Origin: CAYTTR01 sp964440805
GTDB taxonomy: Bacteria > Acidobacteriota > Aminicenantia > Aminicenantales > Aminicenantaceae
NCBI GenBank assembly: GCA_964440805.1
Contig: CAYTTR010000006.1
Coordinates: 1 to 64,000, forward strand
Reading direction: 5' to 3'
Length of the DNA: 64,000 bases
Part shown: one piece after another, positions 43,601-51,777 of the stretch
Layout: every line of letters begins with the position of its first letter
How positions within the stretch are numbered: position 1 is the first letter of the stretch
Position numbers and translations under genes: made by a program
The notes under the pieces: model-generated
The model's input: only the letters and a program-made list of their open reading frames with translations
The model's database searches: none
What the model was told of the DNA's origin: nothing

Positions 43601-43910
43601 AGTACTGGCTGGGATTGTGGTCAATGATGCTATAGTTAAAATAGATTATACTAATAAGATACGGGCAAGCGGTTATAATCTTCGTGAGTCTATCCTGGAA
43701 GCCAGCCGGATTAGATTGAGGCCTATTATGATGACAACGGTTACCACAATCTTCGGGCTTTTTCCTATGGCCTTGGGTTTAGGAAGAGGAGCAGAGCTTC
43801 AGCAGCCGCTGGCTATTTCGGTTATCGGCGGTCTCCTCTTGGCCACGTTTCTGACATTAATCCTAATTCCGGTTGTTTATGAGATCATGGAAAAAAGATC
43901 GCTTAGATAG
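40656..43910 (+). CDS. RND-family efflux permease, first of two
   Basis: A 1084-aa inner-membrane RND pump. Family motifs: SVVTRYPGVAPQEIE near 50, GLALGIGMLVDNSIV near 390 for the proton relay helix, AFLV-type helices before it, and VVLAGIVVNDAIV near 985. Residues about 490-585 form an unusually long insert between TM6 and TM7: a Lys/Glu-rich stretch and then extra hydrophobic segments (LIEALISFLGQIMLLFFHY). Substrate unknown. Three bases separate it from the second pump, suggesting that they form a heteromeric transporter. Confidence 0.92.
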   Translation: MKITEISLKRPVTVTMFFVAVVLLGFVSLRELSVDLLPDIKYPRLSVVTRYPGVAPQEIESLLTIPLEASVSRIPGLRRVDSVSQEGISILSLEFAWGTDMDFAMLHTREKLDSILLPEDVEGPTIIPLDPQSQPIMILSISGIGSLLELKEFSEELVKPRLEQIEGVGSAEIAGGVEREIHVEVRPDLLSLFGLTIDQVSQRIDAFNRNLQGGTIRKGRFKYALRVVGEFEQLTEIGEIVLKTTESRGVVQLKDVAAVRDSLKEREGITRLNGEESIGVLVRKESGANTVDVTKKVKNVLEEIRQEYPQVDIHVVSEQAKYITDAISSVVKSIIFGGILAFLVLFIFLQDLKTPLIIFVVIPIAVIATFNILYFQDITLNIMSLGGLALGIGMLVDNSIVVSESIFRHQSLGKSLKQAANVGTAEVGMAVTASTFTTVSVFLPVIYVHGMAGQLFKDQALTVTFALLSSLFVSLTLLPMLSSRKFAQSNGSFKEKKKSDQEEKEDLIPKKTRFYHLFLIWFRWLRSRIFKLIGWLIEALISFLGQIMLLFFHYLSLPLRPVIKTVFKGFNFAYSEFSHKYHAFLEYSLNKKTKIIGYSLLFLGITIFLSLQLPRELLPKPRETSFEINLETPVNYSLEQTAKVAESLEKWLIEQSSVKACFAQIGVVSGMESLNPEVSLNTAKIYVEAYAPHQIEEIITGLRQRLTMFTGLRYSLVEEQSALSQFLAFSTSEVSLKIKGEELEILSGLAEELMEKLESIPGVVDINSNIKKGKPVFLVQVNPQALEKYNISPGEISNFLVNAVRGRVASQFKELEKKYDIRVWWEKEKRQGLEDLMNESFPHQGTLIPMRELVSYTLAEGPQEIRRESQQREVVVTANLKGRKLSHVIPDIKEKIAELNLPPKYRVEFGGEQEEMSRSFQSLILALALAVILVYMIMSAQFESLKHPFIILLTLPMGLTGSIWALFITGQSINVISVIGMVVLAGIVVNDAIVKIDYTNKIRASGYNLRESILEASRIRLRPIMMTTVTTIFGLFPMALGLGRGAELQQPLAISVIGGLLLATFLTLILIPVVYEIMEKRSLR

Positions 43911-43913
43911 AAA

Positions 43914-46900
43914 ATGAAAATTTGTGTTGACAGGCCGATTGCCACGGCCATGTTTTTTCTGGCCTTGGCCGTCCTGGGATTTTATTCATTTCTCCATATA
44001 CCGCTGGAATTGGCTCCAAAAGAAGAATATCCGCAGCTGGAAATAGTAACTGTCTGGAGCGGAGTTTCTCCGGAAATAATCCAAGCTGAAATCACATCCC
44101 CTCTGGAAGAAAAAGCTCTCACGGTCAAAGGTGTCCGAAAAGTCTCTTCTTCTTCCAGTATCGGTGAGTCCCGGATAACGGTGGAATTTAATCAGAAAAC
44201 AAATATGGAATTTGCCAGGCTGGCCTTAAGGGAGAGAATAGCTCAACTTAAAAGCCAGCTTCCTTATGGAGTAAGGCCGAGAATAGAACCTTATGTTCCG
44301 GAAGAATTCCGGATCAAGCCTTTTCTTCATTATACCATTTCAGGCGACTATTCCCTGCAGGAATTGAGAGAAATGGTCAAAGATAAAATGGAAATCGGTC
44401 TTGGCTCTATTAAAGGAGTCTCTGATGTTGAAGTAACCGGCGGGGCCGACCCTCTTATTCAAATTCTGTTGGATGAAGAAAAGTTGAAGTCTTTGAACAT
44501 TCACCCCTACGAAATCTTCAATAGAATACAAGAACGGACAAGAATATACCCTGCCGGTAAGATTCAAAAAGGGAAACAGGAATTTTTAATTAAAGTGGCT
44601 GCGCCTGTCCAAAGCTGGAAAGACTTAAAGGAAGTTGTCATATCTAAAGTAGGCGGAATCCCCGTTCGTCTAAAAGAGGTGGCTTCGGTCAATCCTTCTT
44701 TTTCCGATATTTATTATATAAATAGAATTAATGGACAACCCACAATTCGTCTGGTGATTCATAAAGAAAGGGGAACAAGCACCCTCAAAGTAGCCCGGGA
44801 AGTAATCAAAAAGCTTGAAGAAATAAAGAAAACTCTCCCTCCTGAATTGGTTTTCAGGGTAGTGGATGACGAGAGTCAAGAGATTACTAAGGCTCTAAAA
44901 GAGCTTTATCTTCTGGTGGCTATTATTGTTTCGGTCATTTTTATTCTGGTTCTGGTCGTATTGAGGAGTGTTAAACCTTCGCTTCTTGTAATTTCATCGA
45001 TAGCTTTTTCGGTTCTAATAACTTTCAATCTGATTTATTTATTTAAAATTTCCATCAACATGCTGACCTTAGGGGGATTGGCTTTAGGTTTTGGTCTTTT
45101 TGTAGACAACTCCATTGTAGTTTTTGAGAATATACTGCGTCTCAAAGAAAAAGGGATGGCCGTAAAAAAAGCTGCCGTCCAAGGAGCCAGAGAGGTTTTT
45201 CTTCCTGTTTTGGCCTCAACCCTGACTACAATGAGTGTTTTTTTCTCTTTCGCCTACTTCACGGGAAGACTTAAAATCTATTACCTGCCTTTAGCCATAG
45301 TGATATCGTCAGCTTTAAGTGCATCCCTTATGGTTTCCTTCACTCTTATTCCGGCCTTAAGCCCGTATCTTGTTATGGAAAGAAGAAAAATTCATAAGGA
45401 GAGATTGAGAAATCTTTTTCAGCTTTCGTTAAAAAGACTTATCCGTTATCCCATAATTGTTATGTTGATAATAGGAGGGATTTTTTTTGGTACTTATAAA
45501 TGGTTCCGCTCAGAAGTTACTCTGGGTGAGTTTTTCCGCTGGTATTCAAAGGAAAGACTGTTGGTATCAATTGGAATGCCTCCGGGAACAGATATCTCCT
45601 CTGCAGACGAGGTTGTGACTAAATTTGAAAAAAAGATTATGGATAAAAAATTTGAAAAGGAAGTTAATTCATCCATATCCGCCGAGAGAGCTTCTATAGT
45701 AATTTCTTTCCCGCCAGAAATCGAGCATTCCTACTATCCGTTTTTATTAAAAGAAGAATTAATTCAGCTGGCCACAAACTTTGCCGGGATAAGTATTGGT
45801 GTTTATGGTTTTGACCCCCAGAGTTACTTTACCAGTTATGCCACCGGGACTTACTATGATTCGAGAATCACCTTTTACGGTTACAACCTGAAAAAGCTGA
45901 AAGAAATTACATCCTTTTTGGAGAAAGAACTTCTAAGAAATCCGAGGATAAAAGAAATCCGGACTGTTTCCAGCCGTTTTGGCTGGTGGAGACTTGAATC
46001 TTATGAATATGTTTTGAAGATAGATAAGGAAATGTTGAAAAAATTCAATGTGAATCCAAGCCATCTTTATTTCTATATAGCCTCCGCTCTTCAGGGGAGA
46101 GTCCAGTATCCGCTTAAAATTCTGGTAGGAGACCGGGAAGAAGAAATTTCAATAAAGTTCCCTGAAGCTGCCAGGGTTGACTTAAAAGAGCTTCAGGATA
46201 TTCTGGTCCAGACAGGCACTGGGGAGCTTTTAAGATTGGGAGAAATTTCCAGGGTTGAAGAATGGCCCATAGCCGGTTCAATTGACAGGGAAAACCAGAA
46301 ATTTCAGCAGACTTTGATGTGGGAATTCAGGGGCCCTTACAAAGCAGCCGAAAATTATAAAAAAGCCTTTTTTGAAAGGCTTGAGCTTCCTCCGGAATTT
46401 TCAGCTTCTCTGGAAGATACCCGCTGGATGACTGAGGAAGAAATGGGACAGATTCGCTTTGCCATTATTTTTTCACTGATAATTATTTTCATGATTCTGG
46501 CTTCTCTCTATGAATCATTACTGCAACCATTCTTTATCCTCCTGGCTGTTCCTTTAGCCTTAATTGGAGTCTTTGTGGCCTTTATTGTTGCCGGTTTTGC
46601 TTTTGATTCATCTGCCTATATCGGGGTGATTCTACTGGGAGGGATTGTGGTTAACAATTCCATTCTCCTAGTAGACAATATGAATTTAAAAAGAAGAAGA
46701 GGATTTGAGCTGCAGGAAGCCGTTTTACAAGGAGCCCGGGAACGGGTTCGGCCAATATTTCTAACAACAAGCACCACTGTCCTGGGAATGCTTCCCTTGG
46801 TTATTATCCAATTGGAAGCCGGACGGAGACAAATCTGGTCCTCTCTTGCCTTATCCACTGTAGGAGGGCTGATAAGTTCCACTATTTTTATTCTGGTGGT

Positions 46901-46991
46901 GATTCCAATTTTCTTTTATTATGGAGAAAAGCTCAGGAAGATAGCCAAAGAAAAGTTGAATGAGATCTGGGCAGCCTGTAAAAGGTTTTAA
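43914..46991 (+). CDS. RND-family efflux permease, second of two
   Basis: A 1025-aa RND pump lying three bases after the first. It has IVTVWSGVSPEIIQAE in the porter domain, GLALGFGLFVDNSIVV in TM4, and GVILLGGIVVNNSILLVDN in the C-terminal half. The charged relay position of TM10 that is Asp in the first pump (VVNDAIV) is Asn here (VVNNSIL), while TM4 keeps its Asp. It lacks the long insert of the first pump. No TolC-like outer-membrane channel gene is in the window. Confidence 0.92.
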   Translation: MKICVDRPIATAMFFLALAVLGFYSFLHIPLELAPKEEYPQLEIVTVWSGVSPEIIQAEITSPLEEKALTVKGVRKVSSSSSIGESRITVEFNQKTNMEFARLALRERIAQLKSQLPYGVRPRIEPYVPEEFRIKPFLHYTISGDYSLQELREMVKDKMEIGLGSIKGVSDVEVTGGADPLIQILLDEEKLKSLNIHPYEIFNRIQERTRIYPAGKIQKGKQEFLIKVAAPVQSWKDLKEVVISKVGGIPVRLKEVASVNPSFSDIYYINRINGQPTIRLVIHKERGTSTLKVAREVIKKLEEIKKTLPPELVFRVVDDESQEITKALKELYLLVAIIVSVIFILVLVVLRSVKPSLLVISSIAFSVLITFNLIYLFKISINMLTLGGLALGFGLFVDNSIVVFENILRLKEKGMAVKKAAVQGAREVFLPVLASTLTTMSVFFSFAYFTGRLKIYYLPLAIVISSALSASLMVSFTLIPALSPYLVMERRKIHKERLRNLFQLSLKRLIRYPIIVMLIIGGIFFGTYKWFRSEVTLGEFFRWYSKERLLVSIGMPPGTDISSADEVVTKFEKKIMDKKFEKEVNSSISAERASIVISFPPEIEHSYYPFLLKEELIQLATNFAGISIGVYGFDPQSYFTSYATGTYYDSRITFYGYNLKKLKEITSFLEKELLRNPRIKEIRTVSSRFGWWRLESYEYVLKIDKEMLKKFNVNPSHLYFYIASALQGRVQYPLKILVGDREEEISIKFPEAARVDLKELQDILVQTGTGELLRLGEISRVEEWPIAGSIDRENQKFQQTLMWEFRGPYKAAENYKKAFFERLELPPEFSASLEDTRWMTEEEMGQIRFAIIFSLIIIFMILASLYESLLQPFFILLAVPLALIGVFVAFIVAGFAFDSSAYIGVILLGGIVVNNSILLVDNMNLKRRRGFELQEAVLQGARERVRPIFLTTSTTVLGMLPLVIIQLEAGRRQIWSSLALSTVGGLISSTIFILVVIPIFFYYGEKLRKIAKEKLNEIWAACKRF

Positions 46992-47030
46992 GCTCATTTA
47001 GCCCAAAATGATGAAAAAGGAGGATGTTAA

Positions 47031-48104
47031 ATGAGGAAATATTCACTAAATGATTTAATGGATTGTTTAACCAGGTTTCCCGGGAAGGAGTTGATTTCTC
47101 TCCCCACGCCTTTAAAAAAACTTGAAGGATTATCGAATTTTCTAAAGGGTCCTGAGATTATAATAAAAAGAGATGACCTTACCGGCCTGGCTTATGGTGG
47201 AAATAAGTCAAGAAAACTTGAGTTTATCATCCCCGATATCCTGGCCAAGAAAGCTGACGTGGTTATAACTTGGGCCAGTCTCCAGTCAAACTGGTGTCTC
47301 CAGACCGCAGCAGCAGTCCGGAAATTTGGCATTAAACCGCTGTTGGTTCTTTTTGACACCGGCGATATTCCATTTGAATTTGACGGTAATCTTCTTCTTG
47401 ATTATATTTTGGAAGCCGATATAAGAACCAAAAAAGCCGAAAAAGGAAAGGTCATAAAACAGGAATATGTAGATGAAATCCTGGAGGAAGCAAAAGAAGA
47501 AGTAGTAAAAAAGGGAGGATCTCCTTATATAGCCCCAATTGGTGGTTCTATGGTAGGGGGTTCAATGAATAAGCCCTTGGGAGCAATAGCATATGTTAAG
47601 GCTTTCTTGGAAATCGCAGAACAAATGAATGAGTTGGGAGAAAAGCCTGATTATATTGTTCATGCCTCAGGATCAGGCGGAACCCAGGCCGGTCTGATTG
47701 TTGGGGCCAAAGCCGTTCTGCCGGAAACCCGTATCCTGGGAATCAGTGTTTCTGATAAAAAAGAAGAATTTTCTCCCGAAGTGAAGACCATTGCTAAGGA
47801 TACAGTTAATGCCCTTGGCCTTGATATGGTTTTGACAGAATCCGATATTCTGGTTTTTGACCAATACATAGGAGATGGTTATGGAATTATTAACCAGCCG
47901 GTAGCAGAAGCTATCAGGCTTACGGCCAAAAAAGAAGGCATTTTTCTTGATCCTGTTTACACTGGAAAAGCAATGGTCGGACTGCTCGATTTAATCAGAA
48001 AAGGCTATTTTTCTTCCAAGGACAAAATAGTTTTCCTTCACACCGGGGGTACGGCCGCCCTGTTTCCGTATAAGCATCAGTTAAAAGATTTATTGACAAA
48101 TTAG
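47031..48104 (+). CDS. D-cysteine desulfhydrase / ACC deaminase family PLP enzyme
   Basis: A 357-aa fold-type II PLP enzyme. The PLP-Lys is in LAYGGNKSRKLEF (about 57). SLQSNWCLQTAAA, ASGSGGTQAGL (phosphate loop) and FLDPVYTGKAM are typical of the group containing D-cysteine desulfhydrase, 1-aminocyclopropane-1-carboxylate deaminase and L-cysteate sulfo-lyase. These differ by few residues, so the substrate is not assigned. RBS AGGAGG. The gene stands alone. Confidence 0.88.
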   Translation: MRKYSLNDLMDCLTRFPGKELISLPTPLKKLEGLSNFLKGPEIIIKRDDLTGLAYGGNKSRKLEFIIPDILAKKADVVITWASLQSNWCLQTAAAVRKFGIKPLLVLFDTGDIPFEFDGNLLLDYILEADIRTKKAEKGKVIKQEYVDEILEEAKEEVVKKGGSPYIAPIGGSMVGGSMNKPLGAIAYVKAFLEIAEQMNELGEKPDYIVHASGSGGTQAGLIVGAKAVLPETRILGISVSDKKEEFSPEVKTIAKDTVNALGLDMVLTESDILVFDQYIGDGYGIINQPVAEAIRLTAKKEGIFLDPVYTGKAMVGLLDLIRKGYFSSKDKIVFLHTGGTAALFPYKHQLKDLLTN

Positions 48105-48119
48105 CTATAACAGCTTTTA

Positions 48120-48251
48120 CACCCAGTTATACCAGATAAACTAAAGGAACGAAATAAACTAAACAGACCAAACAGACCAAACAGACCAAACAGACTAAAC
48201 AGACCAAACAGACCAAACAGACTGAATAGACTGAATAGACTGAATAGACTT
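48120..48251. repeat. Tandem array of 10-base units (AAACAGACC / TGAATAGACT)
   Basis: Around twelve units: AACTAAAGG and GAAATAAACT first, then several ACAGACCAA units, then ACTGAATAG units. It fills the gap between the convergent PLP-enzyme and hflC genes. Unit sequence changes gradually along the array. Confidence 0.8.
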
Positions 48252-48271
48252 ATTTTTTATTTTCGAACTGA

Positions 48272-49216
48272 TTATTTCCCTGTTTCTTTGAGGTATTTAA
48301 AAAATTCTGAATCTGTAGTCAATATCAACCACGTTTCTTCATCTAAGGTATTGATGTAAGTCTCTAAGGTTTTCATGAACTGGTAGAATTCGGGATCCAG
48401 ATTATAGGCACTGGCATAGATACGGGTGGCTTCAGCGTCGGCTTTTCCTTTTATTTCCTGGGCTTTTTGGTAGGCTTCCGAGGTTATTTTTTTAAGCTCT
48501 CTTTCTTTTTGTCCCATGATTTCAGCGCTTTTTCCATCACCTTCGGATCTGTAAAGGGATGCAATTCTCTCTCGTTCAGCAATCATCCGGTCAAAAACTT
48601 TTTCTTGAACTTCATCAACGTAATTGACTCTTTTAATCCTGACATCCCTGAGCTCTACTCCGAAGTCAGGTGTAATTTTTGAACAATTGTCCAGAATGAG
48701 CTGGGCGATTTTCTCCCTGCCGATAGTGATTTCCGGAATGTCGCTGGCAATGTCCAGTAAAATAAGCTCTTCTGTAAGGTCGAATTCGCGGTTGGAAGAA
48801 CGGACAATTTCAATTAGGTCAAAATTGGCAATGGCATTCCTGGTCTCACCGTCAATGATATCATCAAGCCTGGACTGGGCTCCACGTTCGTCATGTAGTC
48901 TCTGGAAGAAAACAAGAGGATTACTAATCCGCCAGCGGGCATAGGTATCTACCCAAATATATTTTTTGTCTTTAGTGGGTATCTGGTTGATGTCTCCATC
49001 CCATTCGAGCCATCTTTTTTCAAAATAATTGGTCTTCTGAATGAAGGGAACCTTGATATGAAGACCGGGTGAAGTAACCGCTCCTCCAATTGGATCGCCG
49101 AATTGAGTGATGATGACCTGGTTTGTTTCACTGACAATGTAAAGCGCATCAATTAGGGTTATTAGAAGCAGAAAGGAAACCACTACAATAATAATATTCC
49201 TGGTTGTTCCTTTCAT
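48272..49216 (-). CDS. hflC: HflC, modulator of FtsH protease
   Basis: A 314-aa SPFH/band-7 protein with one N-terminal membrane helix (about 7-27). VSETNQVIITQFGDPIG starts the band-7 domain, and GVELRDVRIKRVNYVDEV is the HflC-type strand. A coiled coil with AERERIASLYRSEG and KGKADAEATRIYA follows. With HflK it forms a cage around FtsH at the inner membrane. It overlaps hflK by four bases. Confidence 0.93.
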   Translation of the reverse strand: MKGTTRNIIIVVVSFLLLITLIDALYIVSETNQVIITQFGDPIGGAVTSPGLHIKVPFIQKTNYFEKRWLEWDGDINQIPTKDKKYIWVDTYARWRISNPLVFFQRLHDERGAQSRLDDIIDGETRNAIANFDLIEIVRSSNREFDLTEELILLDIASDIPEITIGREKIAQLILDNCSKITPDFGVELRDVRIKRVNYVDEVQEKVFDRMIAERERIASLYRSEGDGKSAEIMGQKERELKKITSEAYQKAQEIKGKADAEATRIYASAYNLDPEFYQFMKTLETYINTLDEETWLILTTDSEFFKYLKETGK

Positions 49217-50190
49217 TTGGTCACCTCCTGGCTAAAGTTGAAAAGGGGCATAAGATTTTTCTGGAGCTCATCCAGTATTATTTTCTTTTTGATTTTGGGA
49301 AGAACCTCATTAATTGCTTCAATGTAAAGCCTTTTTCTGGTAACTAAGGGAGCCCTGGAATATTCTCTGTAGATTGATCTAAAACGATCTGCATCTCCCT
49401 CAGCTTTATTGACTCTCTCCATAGCATAGCCTTCAGCTTCCTGGATCATTTGTTCTGCTTCTCCTCGAGCTTTAGGAATGATCTGGTTGTATTCCGACCA
49501 GGCTTCATTAATTTTTCTCTCCTTCTCCTGAATAGCTTGGTTGACTTCATTAAATGAAGGTTTGACCTGATCAGGAGGATTTACGTCCTGGAAAATCAGT
49601 TGGTCTACCTGGAGGCCTATTTCATAGAGACTGCAGAGTGTCTGGAGTTCTTCTTTTGCTTGAAGAGCAATACTGGCCCGGCCGATAGTAATCACTTCAT
49701 CGACAGAATGATCACCGATTACTTTCCTAACAACAGCTTCATTCATATAACGAAAGGTGGTATCAGCATCCCTGATTTTGAAAAGATAATTGTAGGCGTT
49801 CTTTATTTTGTACTGAACAATCCATTCAACGACGGCAACATTCAGATCCCCGGTAAGCATGACCGATTCCCGTCGGGCTTCCGGAGTGGCTAAATATTCG
49901 GAACGAACGGCTGCTTTTCTGGTTCTGAAACCGAATTCCATTTTTAATTGTCTTTGAACAGGAACCTTGGTTAATTTTTCAATTCCAAGGGGGAGTTTGA
50001 AATGAAGGCCGGGATCGGTAGTTCGAACGAATTTCCCAAACCTAAGGATAATCCCCATTTCTTCAGGGGCAATTTGGTAAATAGAACCAAAGGCAAGAAT
50101 AAGAATCACCACTACTACAACGGCATAACGGATATACTTTGGATCGATCCTGGGAAGTTTGAATTCTACAGTTGGAAAATCATTACTCAT
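49213..50190 (-). CDS. hflK: HflK, modulator of FtsH protease
   Basis: A 325-aa SPFH protein, partner of HflC. A membrane helix (about 22-40) is followed by YQIAPEEMGIILRFGKFVRT and PGLHFKLPLGIEKL. The helical part has KARGEAEQMIQEAEGYAMER. The Pro/Gly-rich N-terminal tail of proteobacterial HflK is absent. First gene of the hflKC pair, with a clear AGGAGG site. Confidence 0.93.
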   Translation of the reverse strand: MSNDFPTVEFKLPRIDPKYIRYAVVVVVILILAFGSIYQIAPEEMGIILRFGKFVRTTDPGLHFKLPLGIEKLTKVPVQRQLKMEFGFRTRKAAVRSEYLATPEARRESVMLTGDLNVAVVEWIVQYKIKNAYNYLFKIRDADTTFRYMNEAVVRKVIGDHSVDEVITIGRASIALQAKEELQTLCSLYEIGLQVDQLIFQDVNPPDQVKPSFNEVNQAIQEKERKINEAWSEYNQIIPKARGEAEQMIQEAEGYAMERVNKAEGDADRFRSIYREYSRAPLVTRKRLYIEAINEVLPKIKKKIILDELQKNLMPLFNFSQEVTK

Positions 50191-50394
50191 TAAAACCTCC
50201 TTCTTTCTAACTTTTTTCTAAATTAATCTCAAATGGCGGTCTCTTTACCTCCAATGGATGAAAGCGAGAACGCCATCTCGATTTGTTCACTTTGTATAGC
50301 CTGCATTTTCAAATTGTCTATATCTATCCTATCACTTAATCATTTATTAATAAAGGGTGGAGAGAGTTCAGAGCTGAAATTCAATGGATATCTA

Positions 50395-50690
50395 TCAGGA
50401 ATTCCTCCAAATTTTTAATTCAGGCCAAGTATAGGAGAACAGGGTGTATTTCCGTCCTCGCTCCGCACCCGTCATCGCCTGGATAAAGTGGCGAATAGCA
50501 ATGAATAATAGTAAGAGGTATGCCCTTAAAGGCAATTATTTATGTTTTAAGCTATTTATCCAGGTGGCGAGGGGGTCCCTACGCTGCGGGCAGAGATACA
50601 CCATGCCCTCCTGTTTCGTCAACTCTTCAATCTACTTTGAAAAAACAACTTTGCCTTGTCTTGATTGAAAATTTGGGTAAACTTCTGGGC
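50395..50690. mobile_element. Family-1 MITE-like element, second long copy
   Basis: The left end is CAGGAATTCCTCCAAATTTT (50396) and the right end GAAAATTTGGGTAAACTTCT (to 50685). It shares with the 38-kb copy an interior including CGCTCCGCACCCGTCATCGC (50459), CCTTAAAGGCAATTATTT and CCCTACGCTGCG. The internal inverted repeat here extends further (CCTGGATAAA with TTTATCCAGG). I see no clear direct repeat at the borders. No ORF. It fills most of the 569-base gap 50191-50759. Confidence 0.7.
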
Positions 50691-50759
50691 TTATATAATT
50701 TCTTTGACGGCTTTGAAAAAAGAGATCAAATGAGGATTACGATCTTCTCCACTTGCTAA

Positions 50760-51260
50760 ATGAAATCGTCCGTTGTAGAATCCGGAGCGATGAAAAAGCT
50801 CAGAAACGATGAACATTATATGAAGATTGCTTTGGAGGAAGCCTTGAAGGCTAAAGAAAGGGGAGAGGTTCCTGTGGGAGCCTTAGTGGTGAAAGATGGA
50901 AGAGTCTTGAGCAAAGCTCGTAACCAGCCCCTGTCCCTTAATGATGCAACGGCTCATGCAGAAATATTAGCCCTCCGCCAGGCTTGCCGCCGGCTTAAAA
51001 ATTATCGTCTGACTGGGTGTTTTCTTTATGTCACTCTTGAACCATGCCCTATGTGTTTAGGAGCAATGATCCAGGCCAGGATTAAGGGGTTGGTTTTTGG
51101 AGCCAAGGATCAGAAGGGAGGAGCGGTTGAATCTCTTTTTCGCTTCCCTTTTGAAAAAATGAATCACCAGTTTGAAATAAGGGGTGGAGTTTTGGCTGAA
51201 GAAGGCGGTAAAATTCTGGTTGATTTTTTCAGATTGAAAAGAGGAGAAAAGTTTTTCTGA
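50760..51260 (+). CDS. tadA: tRNA-specific adenosine deaminase TadA
   Basis: TadA (166 aa) deaminates A34 of tRNA-Arg(ACG) to inosine. The zinc site is HAEILALRQA (His and proton-shuttling Glu) and EPCPMCLGAM (two Cys); EVPVGALVVKDG and GAKDQKGGAVESL also fit. The ATG at 50790 (KKLRNDEHYMKIALEEA) is an alternative start closer to the family's usual N terminus; neither has an ideal ribosome site. It lies 4 bases before a tRNA-Ser gene. Confidence 0.92.
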   Translation: MKSSVVESGAMKKLRNDEHYMKIALEEALKAKERGEVPVGALVVKDGRVLSKARNQPLSLNDATAHAEILALRQACRRLKNYRLTGCFLYVTLEPCPMCLGAMIQARIKGLVFGAKDQKGGAVESLFRFPFEKMNHQFEIRGGVLAEEGGKILVDFFRLKRGEKFF

Positions 51261-51264
51261 ATAA

Positions 51265-51356
51265 GGAGAGGTGGCCGAGTGGTTGAAGGCGGCGGTCTCG
51301 AAAACCGCTATTCTGCGCAAGCAGGATCGTGGGTTCGAATCCCACCCTCTCCGCCA
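51265..51356 (+). tRNA. tRNA-Ser(CGA)
   Basis: Acceptor GGAGAGG pairs with CCTCTCC, the anticodon loop CTCGAAA between GCGGT and ACCGC gives anticodon CGA, a long variable arm follows, the T-arm has GGTTCGAATCC, and CCA is encoded. Confidence 0.96.
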
Positions 51357-51400
51357 GTTGTTAACCAATATTATGTTTGCATTTTACAGATGAGCTGATG

Positions 51401-51547
51401 ATGAAAAATGTTAATCTCGTCCTCTTGGGGCAGGGAAAAGTAGGAAAAGCATTTCTCAGGTTGTTTTATGAGAAGCAAGAGTATTGCCAGAAAAAATATA
51501 AATTGAATTTTAATATAACGGCGGTTTTTAATTCTAAGGGAGCCTAA
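51401..51547 (+). pseudogene. Homoserine dehydrogenase N-terminal stub
   Basis: A 48-codon fragment beginning VNLVLLGQGKVGKAFLRLFY, which matches the NAD(P)-binding start of homoserine dehydrogenase, and continuing through KYKLNFNITAVFNSKGA to a TAA. The remaining roughly 300 or more residues are missing; eight bases later comes a solo family-1 repeat end. It lies between the two tRNA-Ser genes. Confidence 0.65.
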
Positions 51548-51555
51548 TTTATAAT

Positions 51556-51576
51556 ACTTAAAATTTGGGTGAACTC
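51556..51576. repeat. Solo family-1 repeat end beside the homoserine dehydrogenase stub
   Basis: ACTTAAAATTTGGGTGAACT, right-end form, most similar to the right end of the copy at 50.6 kb (TTTGGGTAAACT). Confidence 0.5.
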
Positions 51577-51647
51577 ATAGCGAGCAGTTCTGATTGATTT
51601 TAAACCTGTTTTCTGTTAATTTAATCATCTTTCAAGTGCTTCGTTGT

Positions 51648-51741
<94 letters not shown>

Positions 51742-51777
51742 CATTCATATCTTTTACGGTGAATAAAGGAGTCAACA

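Noticed and set aside
48120..48251. CRISPR array
   Set aside because: Units are about 10 bases with no spacers of regular length, and no cas genes are present.
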